In this document: positions 46,000 to 57,027 of the stretch, one piece after another | Layout: each line of letters starts with the position of its first letter | How positions within the stretch are numbered: the stretch's first letter is position 1 | NCBI GenBank assembly: GCA_022478985.1 | Contig: JAKSZP010017495.1 | Span: 1-64,000 of the forward strand | DNA: 64,000 nt | Source: Massospora cicadina | Lineage: Eukaryota; Entomophthoromycota; Entomophthoromycetes; Entomophthorales; Entomophthoraceae | Direction: 5' to 3' | Translations under genes and position numbers: made by a program | The notes under the pieces: generated by a model | What the model saw: the letters and a program-made list of their open reading frames with translations, nothing else | Told to the model about the DNA's origin: nothing | The model's database searches: none

Positions 46000-46800
46000 A
46001 TCTACAAGATTGACACTGGGGAAAAATTGCCAATTAGGATGAGACTGATTTGATGGTCAAAAGTGGCCAAAGCAGTAGTGGAAGATGAAATCAGCAAACT
46101 AGTGAAGCATGGGCTTCTAGTTCCATCATCGAGTCCCTGGGTGAGTCTGATTCTAATCATGAAGAAAAAAGATGGCTCCAATTGGGTGGTGACCAACTAC
46201 CAAAAGCTGAATAAGATTACAAAGAAGGATTCGTATCCCCTACCAAGGATTGATGATACACTAGATTGATTGGGAGAAGCAAAGTATTTCTCCGCAATGA
46301 GTCTGATCTTGGGATATTGGCAAATTGATTTGTCAAAAGAAGATTAAGAAAAATATGTGATTATTACCACACAGGGGCTATAACAACTGACAAGAATGCC
46401 CCAGGGTCTATGCAATTCGCCTGTAACGTTCCAGAGGGCCATGGACGCTATAGTGAGTGACTTGAAGTTTTCATGCATCCTGGTATACTTGGACATTATC
46501 ATGTGTTTGGTAGGACGTTTACTGATCACCTACACCACTTGAAAGAAGTATTCAAATGACTATCTATGGCTAACCTGAAGATTAAGCTGAGGAAGTGTCA
46601 CTTCTTCAAAAAAGGGTTGGAATATCTGGAATTTGTGATCAACTCTAGTGGATTGCAGCCTCAAGCCCATAATATAGAAGCCATAGAACGGATGGCTGTG
46701 CTGAAGAGTGTCCGAGACATCCAAGTGTTCCTTTGGATGGTCAGACACTACAGAAGATTTATTTGGGACTTCACCTGAATAGCTGAGCCCTTATTCAATC
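46000..46800 (+). pseudogene. Element D reverse transcriptase
   Basis: The frame at 46063-46269 reads EDEISKLVKHGLLVPSSSPW, then MKKKDGS and YPLPRIDDTLD. After stops come AKYFSAMSLILGYWQIDL, RMPQGLCNSPVTFQRAMDAI and VYLDIIMCL, where the second Asp of YLDD is Ile. LSMANLKIKLRKCHFFKKGLEYL and RDIQVFLWMVRHYRRFI follow, the end of the domain (frame 46566-46778). Confidence 0.9.
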
Positions 46801-47240
46801 TGTTGAAGGATCCAAAAAAAAAGAATTGTATGGAATGAAGAAGCGCAGGAATCCTTTGATGAGCTACTCTGGTACCTAATATATTCTCCGATTTTGAAAT
46901 ATCCAAATTTTGATCAAAAGTTTATTATACAAACTGATTCTTAGTTGATGGCAATCAGTGTTATACTAATCCAAGTAGATGAACTTGGGGATGAACATTT
47001 GGTGGCATATGTGAGCCAAACACTCTCAGCCGCTGAGAGGAACTACACCATAACTGAAAGTGAATGTTTTGTGGTCATTTACGCCTGTAAGCAATTCAGG
47101 TGTACATCCACAGAATGCACTTTAAAGTGGTGATGGACCACTCTTCGTTTCATTGGCTCCATAATTTGAGAAAACCAGAAGGATGACTGGCCTGATGGGC
47201 ACTTAAGCTACAGGCTTACAATTACAAGATTGTCCACTGA
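46801..47240 (+). pseudogene. Element D RNase H
   Basis: After a short frame with WNEEAQESFDEL, the frame at 46945-47133 reads SVILIQVDELGDEHLVAYVS, then AERNYTITESECFVVIYACKQFR. The stretch before it has TDS followed by a stop (TAG) where the TDAS block belongs. VMDHSSFHWLHN in another frame is the last conserved block. Confidence 0.85.
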
Positions 47241-47439
47241 GCAGGGGCTCTACACCAGAATGTGGATGGCTTATCATGGTTACCAATGGTCCAGATGGTA
47301 TACCCGCAAGTGGATGAGTTATTCCAGAGAATGGTCAATGGAGAAATTGGAGACAATCCCTGAGAAATCCAAGATGCGCTTCAGAAAGCAATGGAAAACA
47401 CTGAGACTATGGATGTACAAGTGTTTAAGATGATTAACT

Positions 47440-48500
47440 GGAAGCAGTTATTATTCTTAAAGCTGTTGGAAAGAGCAGCTATCATTCAAGCCACTCATAA
47501 GGTTGTCAGGCATGGAGGCCTGAGAAAAATGACTGATCATATTCGCCAGTACTACTGGGAGTCAATCACCTATGATGTCTCTGACTATCTAGCTTGTTTT
47601 GTGGAGTTTCAGCTGCACAAGCCACTTAAGAATACAACTGGATACTGACTAGTCCACCTTGGATTTGCCTGGCATATGGTGTCCATTGACATGATGGGAC
47701 CACTGACGATGAGCACAGGGGTAGTCAAGTACATAATAGTTGCTATTTACCATCTGATGAGATGGGTCAGGACAAACTCCCTGGCAAAATTAGATGCTAA
47801 CAGCACCGTGAAGTTCATCCTGGATCAAGTAGTATATTGACATGGATGTCTGCAGGTCCTGCTTAGTAATAATGAAACAAACTTCATGTCTCATGTGGTC
47901 CCATGACTAAATGAGATAATGGGATCATAGTTGTGTCTGTAACTTACCAGCTGGAGACGAATGGACTGATAGAATGAGTCAATGGAACGCCGGCTGTGAC
48001 GCTGAGAAAGCTGGTCAGAAGAATAACTTCCGTGTGGGGAATGTACCTGAGTTTGGTGACATTTGCCTACAATATCAGTCATCATACGGTGACAGGAAAA
48101 ACGCCATTTGAGTTGCTATATGGGAGGAAGGCCGCGTTGCTGCCAATTTTATATTCAGTGGTGGAGCCAACATTGGGGATGAGTGCTGAACAATACTTGA
48201 ACCAATTGATGAATATTCTGATTGAGATTCAATTGCAAGCATTTGATACTACATTGAAGAAAAGGATATGAGCTAAATCAACGGACAATAAAAACTGACT
48301 GGCTTTAGCAGAATATCGAATAGGTAAAAGAGTTGCCTAATGCAATACTCATGGTTTAAGAAGAAGAAACAAACTAGATGCCTTGTGGTTGGGTCCATTT
48401 GAGATTATTGCTAAGACAATGACTGACGCCTACTCCATCAAGAATCTCTTGGATGGAAGAGTTGTAAATTGAGTTCATGCTAAGTATTTGAAGTGATGGA
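47440..48500 (+). pseudogene. Element D integrase
   Basis: Zinc module in the frame at 47391-47648: ATHKVVRHGGLRKMTDHI then LACFVEFQLHKP, with the CxxC Cys partly lost. Core: WHMVSIDMMGPL with the first Asp, and LLSNNETNFMSH where the second Asp is Asn. LVTFAYNISHHTVTGKTPFELLYGRK follows in part of a 91-codon open frame (47996-48271). The C-terminal end reads LWLGPFEIIAKTMTDAYSI and VHAKYLK. No chromodomain. Confidence 0.88.
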
Positions 48501-49165
48501 TCAATGAAAAAAAAATAAAAGAGTTCCCAAAGGACTGATAAACCATTAAGTTGGTCATGACCTGATGATTAGTCAAGTCCAAAATGGACCTCTGAACCAA
48601 TCTAGATGGTTAAGTCCAAAAAAAGAACCCTTTAAACCATAGAAAACTGGTAGGCTTAAGTACCTAGGACCCAGTTTGGGGGAAAAAAATAAAGAAAGAT
48701 GGACCGCTGGACTGAAACAATATCATGTCTCATGAAAAAAGAAGAAAAAAAATAAAAAAAATAAAAAAAGATCTAGGGAAAAAATATTATAGACTGCATA
48801 GAAAAAACTGATATATTTTTATAATTTTTTATTTTTATTGATTATCCTAGATATGGGGATGATTCCGCCTATGTCGCCTCTTGGGGGAGAGAGGATTGAT
48901 CGCAGTAGGATTGAATAGCCCATTAAAATGATGTGAGATCGGATGTTAGTGAGGGCTAAACCTACACAAATCCAAGTTCTTTGAGCAGATGTGGATCCCT
49001 GCAAGAAAGTGACTAGGGGAAGGGAAATTGAAATGTCAGAAGAAGCCATTAGTGAAACCCTGGTATGGCGAGGGAAGCAACAGTATAGAAAGAGTCAGTC
49101 AGTTAATAACCCCAAGTAATCCCAATATGGTATTGGAGGTGAAAGATTAGTCTTGAGCGCCTGAC
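48501..49165. other. Spacer behind element D integrase
   Basis: Contains A-rich low-complexity sequence at 48735-48785. No protein-like frame or repeat was recognised. Confidence 0.5.
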
Positions 49166-50604
49166 GATGGGCTTTGTCAAGAACACCGGACATATGGGCT
49201 GGCAGCAAACAAGGGATGCTTGACAGGGGTTGCCAAATCATCCCCTACTAAAGCCATCAGCAGAAGATACTGATGGGAAGCGCCAGAGATGAGATAGTTA
49301 TGCAGGGAGTGAATGGCATCCTTCAAGCAATGACTATAGGCTTCTTAGAAGCTGAAGCTGAAGGAACGGTGAAACCTGGGAGAGGCTGGAAGCTTTGTGG
49401 ACCAACTTAAAAGAACTTGGCTGGCAAAGTGAAGAGCATAAGTGTTGATATCCCAATCTAGAATGTTCTCAAGATTGGAGGTAATCAGTGCTAAAGATAA
49501 AGCCTCAGTGACTTGGGCCCATAATATGGCGTAGGGGAGCTCAAAATGAATATGGTTACCAATGGTGAGCTCAGTAGCCAAGACAGCGGATTTGTAGAAT
49601 TGTCTAAGTCAGAAGAGAAACTCAGGAAGCAAGTCTGACCTGGCAAGAAAGGAGCGATCAAGAGCAAAAGGCATAATTTCATGGACATCCATGATGATGG
49701 TCAGCGCATTTGTGAAAGGAGCTGTTTTAAGGAGTGGTTTGAAATCCAACTCTTGAATCAATGACAGAGGAAGAATTGGCTGAGAGTTGTTCAAAACAAT
49801 TGCAGTCCTGGTTTGGAAGGATTGGTTACCATTTCCATTAATTTGATGGAAGGACTAGCCGCTGGTGCCAGACTAGGCGTATGAGTCCTGGAAGGACCAT
49901 AGAAGAGGTTTTTTCATGAATACTGACTCATCTGCTGGAAGAGCTGAAGATCTTGATCAGATAAAGTGTTTAGAAGCTGTTGACACCACATCTCAGAATT
50001 TGACATATTATCTGAATGAGAGGGTGGATGTTGGACTTATATGGAATTTGACATTATGCACTCTACAATCCATTAAGCTCCAATTTTGGAGAAATTAATC
50101 TCAAAATTAATGGGATAAGCTCTCCAAAGAAGAATTAAGAATGACATGAGCCTAGAGGCTATGAGAGAAATAACAAGGGCGAACATAAATAAGTATTCTT
50201 AATTGGGCTGCAAAAAAACATTGATAGTAAGAGTCTCCTGTCTAAGATGAGGAGAAAATCAGTAATTTGAGGACACCGGACAAGAATACTGAATATGACA
50301 GCAGGTCATATGCCCTGACGTGGGGAAAACTGGATCCTGGAATTAATATTGTCACAAGTAAATTGATCAGCCCAGCACAACAGTAGATCGTGGGGACTGC
50401 ACTCTGAGTAGGCAGTAGCAAGGAGGAAGAGGAAGAGAGCCTCATACTGAAGGTTGTCCCAAGCAGCATTGAGTATAGACAATTGTACTCCGCTTGAGCC
50501 AATAAAGTATTTGACTGAGTGTCCAAAGTGATGTTCTCATGCCTCAGTCCTTTTCTTGCTGGAAATCTAGGAAAGAGGGGGGATGTGTTGGGATTTTTGC
50601 CCAT
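49166..50604 (-). pseudogene. Antisense open region between D integrase and 3' LTR
   Basis: One minus-strand frame is open for 120 codons at 50242-50604. It runs on in the same phase, damaged at 49975-50241, and is again mostly open from about 49970 to 49166 (around 265 codons with about six stops). The residues look protein-like (FKPLLKTAPFTNALTIIM; ELPYAILWAQVTEALSLAL), while the plus strand here does not. No motif is recognised. Antisense genes in this position are known from some plant Ty3/gypsy elements (for example Grande). The first codons overlap the polypurine tract and LTR edge, so the true start is unclear. Confidence 0.4.
50571..50585 (+). other. Polypurine tract of element D
   Basis: GAAAGAGGGGGGATG directly precedes the 3' LTR start (TGTTGGG at 50586). 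Confidence 0.75.
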
Positions 50605-51739
50605 ATTCTCAGCCTGCCAGATTACCAGGAATTGCTAGAAGATAATTCCTTAATGCGAAGTGAATTGAAAATTGGTGGACCCTAATTTCAGAGTAAGCCT
50701 GTTTGGGGGATTTTGGGATATTCGTCTAATCATATCTATCTGGGATCAATCTGAACGAATGCTTAGGATCTTGTCGAGCAGAGTTGCCAACAAAATTAGG
50801 GGCATCTGATAGTGATTAACTATCAGGTGTACCAATTGGGATCAGTCAGGTTTCATCACCAACTGATTGGGAATGTAAGTAGTAAGTTTATGAGGCGAGT
50901 AATGCCACCTGCAACTAGCAAATCGACATTTGGTTTGTGGCCTGCCTTAATAGGTAATAAATCCCATTACCTAAGTAGGTTGCTAGCCAAAAATGGTTGG
51001 TTCACTTGAATTGAGAGGAAAACGTTAGGGACACATTTTCTGACCCTTTCCGTTTATGTCTCAAGGATGTCCAATGACAATTCCTACCAGGATGGGGAAG
51101 ACCATCACTGCTGATATTAGGATGGGTGATTCAATGGCAATGGCTGCCCTTTCATCGAAGAGGTGTCAACCAAGGGTTAGATGACTAAATCCTCACTATA
51201 ATTTCCCTAGAATTCACTCATAATAACAAATATCTAGATAGTACTACAGTTATATAGTTCTATAGTTTTCGTCTAGTATATAGTCTAAGTAGTAAACTAT
51301 TATTAGCTTTCAATTGTTCAATTCTTCTCAAGCATATTATTGCTGTGTATGATAGTTGGGAGATTCTTTTAAGGAAAAGAGTAAAGATCTGAGTAGGGAT
51401 CTAGAGAAAAAGAAAAACAATCGGGGATTGCTGTTGACTGTGTGTTGGACTGAAGAGACTGTCATCAGGGAATCTCAGAGAAGATTGGGTTGGACAATAA
51501 GTGGAGATGAATCCCTATATCAAGATATCTCAAGTATTTCAAGCGAGAAATACTGGCCAAGTGTTGGGATGATACCTAAGAATTTCACTCAACTACAGAT
51601 AATAGTCATCATACTAGTATCAAATGGTAATTTCAAGTACTATACAACACAGACGGATTGCACAAGAACTGAACCTGTGCAGTAATAAGTTTATAGGGGT
51701 TATTTTGCCAATAATAACCAAGAACTATAAATTACTACA
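50586..51739 (+). repeat. 3' LTR of element D
   Basis: 1154 bp, TGTTGGGATTTTTGCCC to ATTACTACA. An open frame of 109 codons at 51356-51685 lies in it; its LTR counterpart on the left is broken and it has no motif. Confidence 0.92.
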
Positions 51740-51774
51740 TTCAATCTTGGGACAAACATGATACATTGAGATTT

Positions 51775-51856
51775 TTTAGCCAGTACAGGTTTCAGTCATG
51801 TGTTGAACAAAACCTGCACTATAATGGAAGCAGGAATTACCCTGCCAGGCTAACTA
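51775..51856. repeat. Small palindromic insert in element II
   Basis: TAGCCAGTACAGG at one end and CCTGCCAGGCTA at the other are near inverted copies, with AGGTTT...AAACCT pairing inside. It lies between the target copy of D and SKTFKEHLTHL of the element II polymerase, where element VI has no such sequence. It may be a MITE-sized insertion or foldback. Confidence 0.35.
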
Positions 51857-52640
51857 CCCTACTTTTTTCTAAAACTTTTAAGGAGCATCTTACTCATCTA
51901 AAGGAAGTTTTTTAATGCCTGTGTGTATTTGACACTAAGCTAAAAACTTCCAAGTGCATTTTTCCAAAAGATTCTAAATTTTCTTGGTCATGCCATCTTA
52001 CAATAGGGAATTCAATCCTTGCAAGATAAGGTGGAAGCATTATACAAGATGCCTCCACCCCAAAACCTGTGAAGTATCCAGGTCTATCTCAGTATGGTGG
52101 GATATTTTTATCAATTGATCCCCAAGTTTGTTCAGCTCAATGAGCTCCTTGTTTGCCTATTGGAAAAACACTCCTTTCTTCTGGGGTGCTGGACAAAAAG
52201 TTGCGTTTGAGATGCTAAAGAAGTTGTTTCAAAAATGCACCATACTATGTCACCCTAACTATGATAGATCTTTTCTTCTGTTTACTGATTCATCTAATTA
52301 TGTCGTTGGTGCCATCCTGGCCCAACTGGATAAAAATGGTATGGATCACGCCATGCCATACTTCAGCAATATGCTGTCAAAGGCTTAACGTAACTAAAGC
52401 ATCACGGAGATGGAGTGCATAGCTGATTTACTAGCCATGGTTACTACCGCCCCTTTCTGTATGGTTATACCTTCACCATGGTTACTGACCACGACTTTCT
52501 GAAATAGTTCCAAAATATGGAGATCTTGCTAAACAACTGGCTTGTTGGTCCTTAAAGCTCCAACGTTATAATATGAAGATTGAACACTGTGCTAAAACCC
52601 GCCATATGAGTGTTGATGGGTAACTTGATTACCTGTTCTT
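51857..52640 (+). pseudogene. Element II reverse transcriptase end and RNase H
   Basis: SKTFKEHLTHLKEVF and KLKTSKCIF continue the polymerase thumb (VI: SKTFNEHHMHLKEVF). The 86-codon frame at 52128-52388 reads AFEMLKKLFQKCTILCHPNY, FLLFTDSSNYVVGAILAQLD and MPYFSNMLSKA, RNase H with the catalytic Asp (TDSS) kept. VTDHDF-like and NMKIEHCAKTRHMSVDG follow. Confidence 0.88.
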
Positions 52641-52739
52641 TATCTATATAATAGCGAAGCTGAAAGGTTGCATGATCTCCTCATGGCACCTGACGCCTGG
52701 GACGATAAAGACAATCCTTTAAAGAAATTGTTAGCAAGA

Positions 52740-53473
52740 CACTCCCACAATACTAAGGAAAGAGTGGGAAGTTATACAAAAAAGTAGGGTCAAATGGCAG
52801 ACCTATCTTTGGCCCTCAGAATGAGTACCTGCCATCATTGAGGCCCACTCTACCCTTGGGCATGGTGGGGTGAATAAAAAACTTATTGTGAATTAAAAAT
52901 TGTTTTACTGCGAGGGAATTATGGAATTCATTATAGAAGTCCTGGAGGATTAAAAACCTTCAAAAAGTAATTCATTATTAAGTCTAGGTATCAATATCAA
53001 CCTATTACCCATCAGTGAACATTTCATATGGTAAGTTTAAATATGTTAGGTCCCCTATCCAAAATAACAGGTTGGAATTGCTACATAATAATAGGACTTG
53101 ATCACTTCACCAAATGGATTGAAGCAGTGGTTCTCCCAGCCTAAACTGCTAAAGTTACCGCTACCTTACTCCATAATTCCTTTTTCACCCAGCCATGGTT
53201 GCCCCCAGGTCCTGCTCTTTGACAATGGGAAGGACCTTACATCCAGAGTAGTCAAAATCCTGGCTGTCTTCATGTGAGCGCATAAATTCTTGGCTTTATA
53301 ACCCTTCTACAAATAATACTGTAGAAAGAGCAAATGGAACTTTAGTACCCCTGCTAAGAGAAATGGCCACATCTGACACTCTCCACTAAAATCAGTTATT
53401 TTCCAGTGCCCCATGGCCTATTGGATTAGTTATTACAGGATTCTCAAGATGTCTCCCTTCCAGAATCTATATG
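52740..53473 (+). pseudogene. Element II integrase, cut by V1
   Basis: AHSTLGHGGVNKKLI is the His part of the zinc module. The core shows MLGPLSKITGWNCYIIIGLDHFTKWIEA (in part) with DHFTKW. An LxDNGKDLTS block has the second Asp, and VERANGTLVPLL has the Glu. It ends in KMSPFQNLY, the GxTPYELLYG block, exactly where the V1 LTR begins. Confidence 0.85.
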
Positions 53474-53953
53474 TGTCGATAAATTGGTATTACTGGACAA
53501 TATTTCATATTTAGTTTGGTGGATTGTAGGTTAATCGCTGGAGGGGATCAAAACTTGGTTAGTCAATTCAAAAAATTGTGTAAATTCCGCAGAGCTTCAA
53601 TGATGAGGTGAATGAGGCAAGTTCTGCTGAATGATCAATAGTTAGGCATAAAAGTCAGAATTGATCAAAGCAACAAAGGTATGAGTGGGATGAGAAGACA
53701 ATAAGGTGGGTCTTTTTTGAGGAGAACAACAAAAGAGAGTGAGGGAATAAGAAGGAATATCCAGCAGAAAGGGTCTTCTAGATCTATTGTTTTAGATAAA
53801 GTAGTGTGCTTGAGGCGATTTCTCCTATTATATAATATTATATTAAGTTTATTTGGCGTACCAACAATCACCATATCGTTTGTCTGTTGCTCAGTGAGCT
53901 CACCCTGTGCAACTCCTATGGCGTATCTCAAATATATTGCAAAAATTATAACA
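53474..53953 (+). repeat. 5' LTR of V1
   Basis: Ends AAAATTATAACA like V2. The shared GTCTGTTGCTCAGTGRG block lies about 75-80 bases before the end. The left end (TGTCGATAAATT) is placed by weaker alignment with V2 (TGTCATGATTCT). It is about 90 bp shorter than the V2 LTR. Confidence 0.65.
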
Positions 53954-53973
53954 GTTGTGAGCACTACAGGGGG
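53954..53973 (+). other. Damaged primer-binding site of V1
   Basis: GTTGTGAGCACTACAGGGGG occupies the primer position and differs from TTGGTGCTCACTACAGGGG mainly in its first half. Confidence 0.5.
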
Positions 53974-54019
53974 CCCATTGATCAATACCCTGAAAGCTCC
54001 ATATTCGCCAAGAAATGGC

Positions 54020-55330
54020 GCAGAAGGCTCAAAATGATGGGGACTACCCCAGTTTATTGAAAAATCACTGTATGTGGAACTAAAATTTGGCTTGGATACG
54101 TTACTTCAGGAGTAAATGTGCTTTTTCAATATAATAAAAGTATAATGGATCAGCTTGACAAGGCCTTCTACCAACTGCACCTGGCGAGTTTGCCAATCCA
54201 GCCACCTTGCTGACCGCCTGGATGACGTAAATATCAGCAACACTGTGCAGAGAGTAAATTGAATTATGTTGCTAGAGCATAAGAAGTCTGTAGTGGCAAG
54301 CTGCACCCATTTAACCACAATGGAAACAAACATGGATTTATCTAGGCAGTTTGAATTTGTAGTGAAAGGGATGTTAGATCATCCTAAGGCTAAACTGTTG
54401 CTGTCCGCTCTGGATGTTGAGAGTGCAGATCAAGTTATAAATTACCATAATAATAGTACTGTAACATATCAGGAGGTGAAGGAAATTGTATTCTGCCTGT
54501 TTGGGGGGTTTGGAAAAGATGGCTGCGCAAGGCAGAGTTGACAATAAATTTTTTAAAAGAACGAGTCCTTGGTGGAGTTTGTTGAGCGTTTCATGACTGA
54601 GGCTCATGTGTTGGTGGGAGAAAATCTCAATTAATGAGAAAATTGGCATAGCAATGATGGCATCAGGTAAGCCATATCAAGAACTTTATAATTCTTTATC
54701 TTACATTCTTCAAGCTGATGCAAAGTTATTAACAATTGTCATTCATTTAAGCCGTCTATCTGTCAATTTTAGTGCTCCCAATAATAAATGAAAAAATTCT
54801 GCAACTGCTTTTGAATCCCCATCGAGAAATGGACAACAATGACTTGGGTATAATCTGTTGGGTAATACTTGTCCACTTAATGCATTGGCAGGTCCTTTTC
54901 GTTTTCATTATTCTCAACCAGCTCGTCTTCAGCTAAGTTCCAATCCAACATTTAATTTTTGACTTGTACCTTTGGGTATGATGCAGAGATGAGGACTTTT
55001 TATACATGCTTGTTTCTTTTGGGCCAAAGAGGCCATTACATGGCTAGCTGTCTGGACAAACTGAATGTTCATGCAGTACCGGCTGCCCTAATATAACAGG
55101 GAAAAGGGCAAGTGGAATAAAGATGGGATGCTCTAATTCCGCTAATCAAAATTTATTTTTCCCTGATGATTCCCCCAAGTCACTTCGTGTTGGTCCAGTT
55201 CTTGCCCTGATAATTTATATCAACAAATCCCCTAAAATCTCTTAGCTGAAAGCTCAGAGAGAAACCCAAATAACGCAGACTCAGAGTTCTGTCAAGATGT
55301 GCAAAAGTTGTATGCCTGGAAAATTATTGA
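54020..55330 (+). pseudogene. V1 gag
   Basis: MDQLDKAFYQLHLASLPIQP aligns with V2 MHQLDSTFSQMQILGLQKKE. The frame at 54266-54541 has KAKLLLSALDVESADQVINY (V2: KAKLLISSLDVGSADQVTCY) and YQEVKEIVFCLFG. Near 55020 GQRGHYMASCLDK is the His-Cys half of a zinc knuckle. Confidence 0.75.
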
Positions 55331-55379
55331 GTGGAACGAGAAAGTCAAAGTTGAACCTTAACAAATGTTGCAACTCTAG

Positions 55380-56290
55380 AGGGGTTTATTGTGGCGATCA
55401 AGTAGAGAAAATTACCCAGGAGTAACCTCATGTTGGCACCAGCATTATCACTTTTCTGGATAACAAAAAGCCCTTAGATGTCTATGTAATAAACATCAAT
55501 GGTTCCACTTATTCAGATTGTACATACTGTGTTTTTTGTTCAAAATACATAAATTTGTGAGATTATTGATACTGACGCTCCCATCAATATAATATCCACC
55601 AAGCTCATGGCTAAGCTTTTTCTTAAACAAGTTGTGGAACACCAAGTAGTGTATGGGACTGCGGGGGCACAGATCACCATGTCAGAGGGTGCTTACAGCG
55701 CGTTGCCTCTGAGGTTTGGTTCAGTTGGTGCATCCTTTCCAGAAGTGGTTCTGACTAATAATAACTATGCCGTGTTGATTGGTGCCACATTCAGGTGTTG
55801 ATTTGGGGTAGTTATTTATATGAAAGAGTGGAAATTCATATTCTGGGACAACGGATCCCCATCTATTTGACCTACAACAGAGTCTCAAAGGACTCATCGC
55901 TCTAGTCAGATTAATCTCACATATAGCAATGGTGTGATTCCTGTTCAATATTGGTGGATAAAGTGGAGGACCCAAGATTTTTCTAACCATATTTATGAGT
56001 AAAGTGGTATTCTAATACAGGTGGCGAGTGATTTATGCATAACCTCTGAGATCATATCATACTATGGATGGAGCATAAAATAGACTCCCTGGTGGGCTAT
56101 ATAGATAAATTATGGGGCCATACCAGCAATTATGGCTAGAAACCCATGTGGCTCCTGAGATCCTGTTAACAGGAAGGGGGAAGTGAAGGTGTTAATAGTG
56201 AAATGAAGAAGGGAATGAAGGTTCAAAAGCACCAAGTGGTGGATTATCTGCTGTCAGACAATTACAAGTCCAATATTGTAAAAAAAGTGT
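55380..56290 (+). pseudogene. V1 protease and connector
   Basis: IIDTDAPINIISTKLMAK carries the active-site loop with Gly changed to Asp (DTDA for DTGA). The 64-codon frame 55607-55801 continues AGAQITMSEGAYSALPLRFG and YAVLIGATF. SQINLTYSNGVIPV and KVQKHQVVDYLL align with V2 up to the cut. Confidence 0.8.
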
Positions 56291-56305
56291 TTTGAATTAA
56301 ATAAG

Positions 56306-56979
56306 TGATAATATCAGCCAAAAGACCCTGACCAATTCTCAGTGGAACCCCTTGATTTAATGCAATATTGTTTTTAATATTTCTCAAGCAAATGCACAAC
56401 TTTGGGTAGCAGAATTACTTAATATTGTTGGCGGAATCAAGGAAGCCATTCAGAAGTCCCCATCTTACAACTAAATTAGTTCAAACTACACCTTAGAGAC
56501 ATCCCCTTTTTTATAGGGTTGGAAGGGGTCCCACAAGGTGAAAATGTTTTCTTGCTCACTTATTGGGGAAAATATATAAAATTGTTGCCTCACAAATATA
56601 TCCTACCTGCAACCAACTTTCCATTGGCCATTTATCAAAGAGATGCGAGTCTCCAGAGCTCCATTAGGTCAAATTTCTCATATTCCCTAATTTAGACATT
56701 ACTAAGCTTTGAATTTCGCATTTATTTCCTTTTGAATCTCAATATAGTTTAAATACTAAGCTGCTAGATATTGAGAGGATTCTATTCTTAACCCCCTCAC
56801 GGTTACTAATAAAAAGCTTCATATAAAAATTGAACTTTTTTACATTATTATTTTAAGTGGTCAAATAACCCCTAGTAATGATTTATCCCTGTAGTAGATA
56901 ATTGTACTTCTGCTAATATCTGCTGGAATTTAGGTGCAAAACTCACCAGTGAGCAACACAAAAAGCCTAAAATCCAACA
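56306..56979 (+). repeat. 5' LTR of element VI
   Basis: 674 bp, TGATAATATCAGCC to AAAATCCAACA. Related to the LTRs at 33780-34442 and 32403-33029. Confidence 0.75.
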
Positions 56980-56980
56980 A

Positions 56981-56997
56981 TTGGTGCTCACTAAAGG
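56981..56997 (+). other. Primer-binding site of element VI
   Basis: TTGGTGCTCACTAAAGG, one base after the LTR; one mismatch to the consensus site of the window. Confidence 0.7.
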
Positions 56998-57027
56998 CGG
57001 TAGTACGCCACAAAACAATTTTTAAAA

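Larger units (their letters stand above)
43507..51739 (+). mobile_element. D: Ty3/gypsy element inserted in element II reverse transcriptase
   Basis: LTRs of 1149 and 1154 bp (TGTTGRGATTTTTGCCC...ACTACA/TTTACA) enclose gag, reverse transcriptase, RNase H and integrase, then 2 kb with an antisense open region. Target copies ATCAA (43502-43506) and TTCAA (51740-51744) match at four of five bases. The flanks are parts of the element II reverse transcriptase: VYFDEII on the left and SKTFKEHLTHLKEVF on the right. Confidence 0.92.
32403..53473 (+). mobile_element. II: Ty3/gypsy element, host of several nested insertions
   Basis: Pieces at 32403-33779, 34443-35325, 42155-43506 and 51740-53473 read in order as LTR, primer site, gag, protease, connector, reverse transcriptase, RNase H and integrase. 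They align piece by piece with element VI (56306-60443). The interrupting sequences are a solo LTR, chromovirus III and element D, the last two with target duplications. The copy stops inside the integrase at 53473, where V1 begins. Its 3' end should lie beyond the window. Confidence 0.85.
53474..56305 (+). mobile_element. V1: Ty3/gypsy element of family V, cut by VI
   Basis: Starts with an LTR (53474-53953), a damaged primer site, gag and protease, each homologous to V2 (60444-64000). It breaks off at 56305, in the region between protease and reverse transcriptase, where the VI LTR starts. The rest (RT onward) should reappear beyond the window, flanked by ATAAG if the target duplication of VI is intact. 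Confidence 0.8.

Noticed and set aside
48735..48785. Poly-A tail of a LINE or SINE
   Set aside because: It is an A-rich low-complexity stretch inside element D with no LINE or SINE body before it and no target duplication.
49166..50604. Envelope gene making element D an errantivirus-like element
   Set aside because: The open region is on the minus strand and has no signal peptide, cleavage site or fusion-peptide pattern.
53665..54037. Two 106-codon frames on opposite strands
   Set aside because: They overlap the LTR of V1 and its primer site; no protein family and no matching frame in V2.
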